Shown here in pieces: positions 7,974-9,660 of a stretch of DNA of 9,660 nucleotides (positions are counted from its first letter, which is position 1; the number at the start of each line of letters is the position of its first letter). A program made the position numbers and the translations under genes. Below the pieces are notes generated by a model. The model was not told the DNA's origin. It was given only the letters and a program-made list of their open reading frames with translations, and did not search any database. The stretch comes from Zoogloeaceae bacterium (GTDB lineage Bacteria > Pseudomonadota > Gammaproteobacteria > Burkholderiales > Rhodocyclaceae), in the NCBI GenBank assembly GCA_031267345.1, contig JAIRZG010000180.1:1-9660 (forward strand). The letters are read 5' to 3'.

Positions 7974-9113
7974 ATGCACGTCAAAAAACGCCGACTGCCG
8001 CGCTGGAAAGTCGGCGTAACCGCATGGCTGATCCAACGCTGGCGCCAACGCAAGCTGGCTCTCGCCTTGTTGCCGCTCGCGCCATTGGCCCTGCTCTTTG
8101 CCATCCTTGCCGCCCTGCGTCGCGCCCTGTATCGTTACGGGCTGTTGCGGCGCGTCACCCTGCCGGTTCCGGTGGTGGTGGTGGGTAATCTCGGCGTGGG
8201 CGGCGCGGGCAAGACGCCGCTGACCCTGTATATCGCCCAGGCGTTGCGGACGGTGGGTTGGCGTCCCGGCATTCTCAGTCGCGGCTATGGGCGCATCCGC
8301 AGCGCGTCAACGCCTTGTCCGGTTTTCCCGCACTCCGATCCCGCTCTGGTGGGCGATGAACCCGTGCTGCTCGCCCTGCGCGGCAAGCTGCCGGTCTGGG
8401 TAGGCCGCGACCGCGCGGCGACCGGCGCGGCGTTGCTGGAAAACTGTCCGGACGTGAATGTGCTGATCTGCGACGACGGTCTGCAACACCTGCGTTTGCG
8501 GCGCGATGTGGAGATTGTGGTATTCGATGGGCGTGGCGCGGGCAATGGTCATCTGCTGCCGCTGGGGCCGCTGCGCGAGCCGCTTTCCCGTCTGGTCGGG
8601 GTGGATGCCGTGGTCTTCAATGGCGCGCCGGACGCGCGGGTGCTGGCGGCCTGCGCGGGCGGCGCGAGTTTTGACATGCGGCTGCTTCCCGGCGCGTTTT
8701 ACCGGCTGGACAATCCGGAAATCCGTTGTACGGCGGACGATTTTGCGCCGCAGACGTTGCGCGCGCTGGCGGGCATCGGACATCCGGAGCGGTTTTTTCG
8801 CACACTCGAACACATGGGGCTGAAGTTTTCCCCCCATGTTTTTCCGGATCATCATGCCTATCAAAGCGGCGATTTGATGTTCCTGCCGGGCGAAGTCCTG
8901 CTGATGACGGAAAAGGATGGCGTAAAATGCGCCCGATTCTGTGCCTCGCCCGGTATGCCGGAAATCTGGGCGCTGCCGATCACGGCGGAACTTCCGCCGA
9001 CCTTTTTCAACCTCCTGCTGGAGAAACTCAAGTGGACGCAAAACTCCTCGACATCCTCGTCTGTCCCCTCTGCAAAGGCATGTTGCTGTACAAAAAAATC
9101 GAACAGGAATTGA
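7974..9113 (+). CDS. lpxK: Tetraacyldisaccharide 4'-kinase LpxK
   Basis: LpxK phosphorylates the 4' position of the tetraacyldisaccharide to make lipid IVA, at the inner face of the cytoplasmic membrane. The product is 379 residues. An N-terminal hydrophobic membrane anchor lies at about 28-48 and is followed by RRALYRYGLL. The Walker A loop GNLGVGGAGKT spans residues 71-81, then SRGYG (102-106), GDEP (127-130) and the DDGLQH motif (167-172). The MTEKDGVKC block comes near the end. The ATG at 7974 has no clear ribosome binding site, but no better in-frame start exists. The family end (LLLEKLK) is reached at residue 353, but no stop follows. The frame runs 26 codons further inside the next gene, giving a cysteine- and serine-rich tail (VPSAKACCCTKK). 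E. coli LpxK is 328 residues. The tail may be functionless or reflect a lost stop. Confidence 0.95.
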   Translation: MHVKKRRLPRWKVGVTAWLIQRWRQRKLALALLPLAPLALLFAILAALRRALYRYGLLRRVTLPVPVVVVGNLGVGGAGKTPLTLYIAQALRTVGWRPGILSRGYGRIRSASTPCPVFPHSDPALVGDEPVLLALRGKLPVWVGRDRAATGAALLENCPDVNVLICDDGLQHLRLRRDVEIVVFDGRGAGNGHLLPLGPLREPLSRLVGVDAVVFNGAPDARVLAACAGGASFDMRLLPGAFYRLDNPEIRCTADDFAPQTLRALAGIGHPERFFRTLEHMGLKFSPHVFPDHHAYQSGDLMFLPGEVLLMTEKDGVKCARFCASPGMPEIWALPITAELPPTFFNLLLEKLKWTQNSSTSSSVPSAKACCCTKKSNRN

Positions 9114-9208
9114 TCTGCAAGCCCTGCAAGCTCGCGTTCGCCATCAAGGACGACATTCCCATCATGCTGGAAGAAGAAGCACGCGCCCTGACGCCCGAAG
9201 AAGCCTGA
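9032..9208 (+). CDS. Trm112/YcaR-like zinc-ribbon protein
   Basis: This 58-residue protein belongs to the Trm112/YcaR (UPF0434) family. It starts at GTG 9032, with GGAG eight bases upstream. MDAKLLDILVCPLCKG matches the family start, and two CxxC pairs (Cys11/Cys14 and Cys29/Cys32) form a zinc ribbon. The sequence continues LAFAIKDDIPIMLEEEARAL, the family's usual end. In eukaryotes and archaea Trm112 activates methyltransferases. The role of the short bacterial versions between lpxK and kdsB is not clearly established to my knowledge. Its first 82 bases overlap the lpxK reading frame in another frame, and kdsB follows after three bases. Confidence 0.9.
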   Translation: MDAKLLDILVCPLCKGMLLYKKIEQELICKPCKLAFAIKDDIPIMLEEEARALTPEEA

Positions 9209-9211
9209 GCA

Positions 9212-9660
9212 ATGCCGCCCTTCAAGGTCGTCATTCCCGCCCGTTACGCTTCCAGTCGCCTGCCGGGCAAGCCGCTGGTGGATTTGTGCGGCAAGCCGAT
9301 GATCGTGCGGGTGGCGGAACAGGCGCTGGCGTCCGGCGCGGAAGAGGTGATTGTCGCCACCGACCACGCCGACATTCAAGCCGTCATTCAGGTAGAGGCG
9401 CTGCCCCGGCTCAAGGCGATGATGACACGCGCCGGCCATGCCAGCGGCACGGATCGTCTGGCGGAAGTCGCGGCAAACGCCGGATGGGAGGGCGCGACGG
9501 CAGTAGTCAATGTGCAGGGCGACGAACCGTTGATTGCGCCGGAACACATTGCCCGCGTTGCCCAGAGCCTGCTGGAGAGCGGCGCGGACATCGCCACGCT
9601 GGCGCATCCCCTGAAAGACGCGGCGGAATTTTTTGATCCCAATGTGGTCAAGGTGGTGTG
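9212..9660 (+). CDS. kdsB: 3-deoxy-manno-octulosonate cytidylyltransferase KdsB (5' part)
   Basis: KdsB activates Kdo by making CMP-Kdo from Kdo and CTP, for attachment to lipid A. The first 149 codons are present and the window ends inside the gene; the family is about 250 residues. The start MPPFKVVIPARYASSRLPGK, the blocks KPMIVRV and VIVATDH (47-52), the nucleotide motif VQGDEP (101-106) and DPNVVKVV at the edge are all typical. Two oddities lie between them. The segment after ATDH is about three residues longer than in E. coli (VEALPRL region, 61-67). The conserved RADHxSGTDR block reads RAGHASGTDR, with Gly75 in place of Asp. The reading frame is unbroken. ATG 9212 follows the previous stop by three bases, so translation is probably coupled. 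Confidence 0.94.
   Translation, partial: MPPFKVVIPARYASSRLPGKPLVDLCGKPMIVRVAEQALASGAEEVIVATDHADIQAVIQVEALPRLKAMMTRAGHASGTDRLAEVAANAGWEGATAVVNVQGDEPLIAPEHIARVAQSLLESGADIATLAHPLKDAAEFFDPNVVKVV

Noticed and set aside
8726..9031. N-terminal extension of the Trm112-like frame over lpxK
   Set aside because: The extension is a shadow of lpxK; family similarity begins only at the GTG at 9032, which has its own ribosome binding site.

Overview
The window reads as chromosomal DNA of a Gram-negative proteobacterium, most likely a betaproteobacterium. This is inferred from GC-rich coding sequence, lipid A and Kdo genes (lpxK, kdsB), and the cluster exbB-exbD-lpxK-Trm112-kdsB, an order I know from betaproteobacteria. 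The sequences of ThiC, ExbB and the four-cysteine Trm112-like protein also look betaproteobacterial. No RNA gene, CRISPR array or intact mobile element was found.

Left end (1-1107): a tandem heptamer array touches the window edge. It is followed by a 142-bp direct repeat (39-180 and 966-1107, 139 of 142 positions identical) that brackets about 0.8 kb of gene debris. On the minus strand the debris holds the first 35 codons of a type I restriction-modification hsdM gene. These are joined out of frame to the C-terminal TerB-like end of what looks like an M48-family peptidase gene. The repeat is rich in hairpins and ends exactly at the thiC start codon, so thiC has this repeat as its leader. No TPP riboswitch is visible there.

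Middle (1103-6122): thiC (pyrimidine branch of thiamine synthesis) is followed by a small unrecognised helical protein. These converge on cysN and cysD (ATP sulfurylase, sulfate activation), which lie on the minus strand as a tight operon sharing one base between stop and start. Upstream of cysD is an AT-rich patch that probably holds its promoter. Beyond it lies yhbY, an RNA-binding ribosome assembly factor, also on the minus strand.

Right part (6157-9660): rlmE (23S rRNA 2'-O-methyltransferase) is divergent from yhbY, the arrangement known from E. coli. Instead of the expected ftsH, it is followed by a same-strand cluster: exbB and exbD (proton-driven energiser for TonB-type transport), lpxK (lipid A 4'-kinase), a Trm112/YcaR-like zinc-ribbon protein, and kdsB (CMP-Kdo synthetase), cut by the window edge. 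This group serves the outer membrane: two genes make lipid A-Kdo and two power transport across that membrane.

Most of the window is ordinary housekeeping DNA. The unusual part is the repeat-bracketed debris island upstream of thiC. Smaller oddities are the 82-nt lpxK/Trm112 overlap, a substitution and small insertion in KdsB, and the rlmE-exbB junction. I see no convincing new multi-gene system.
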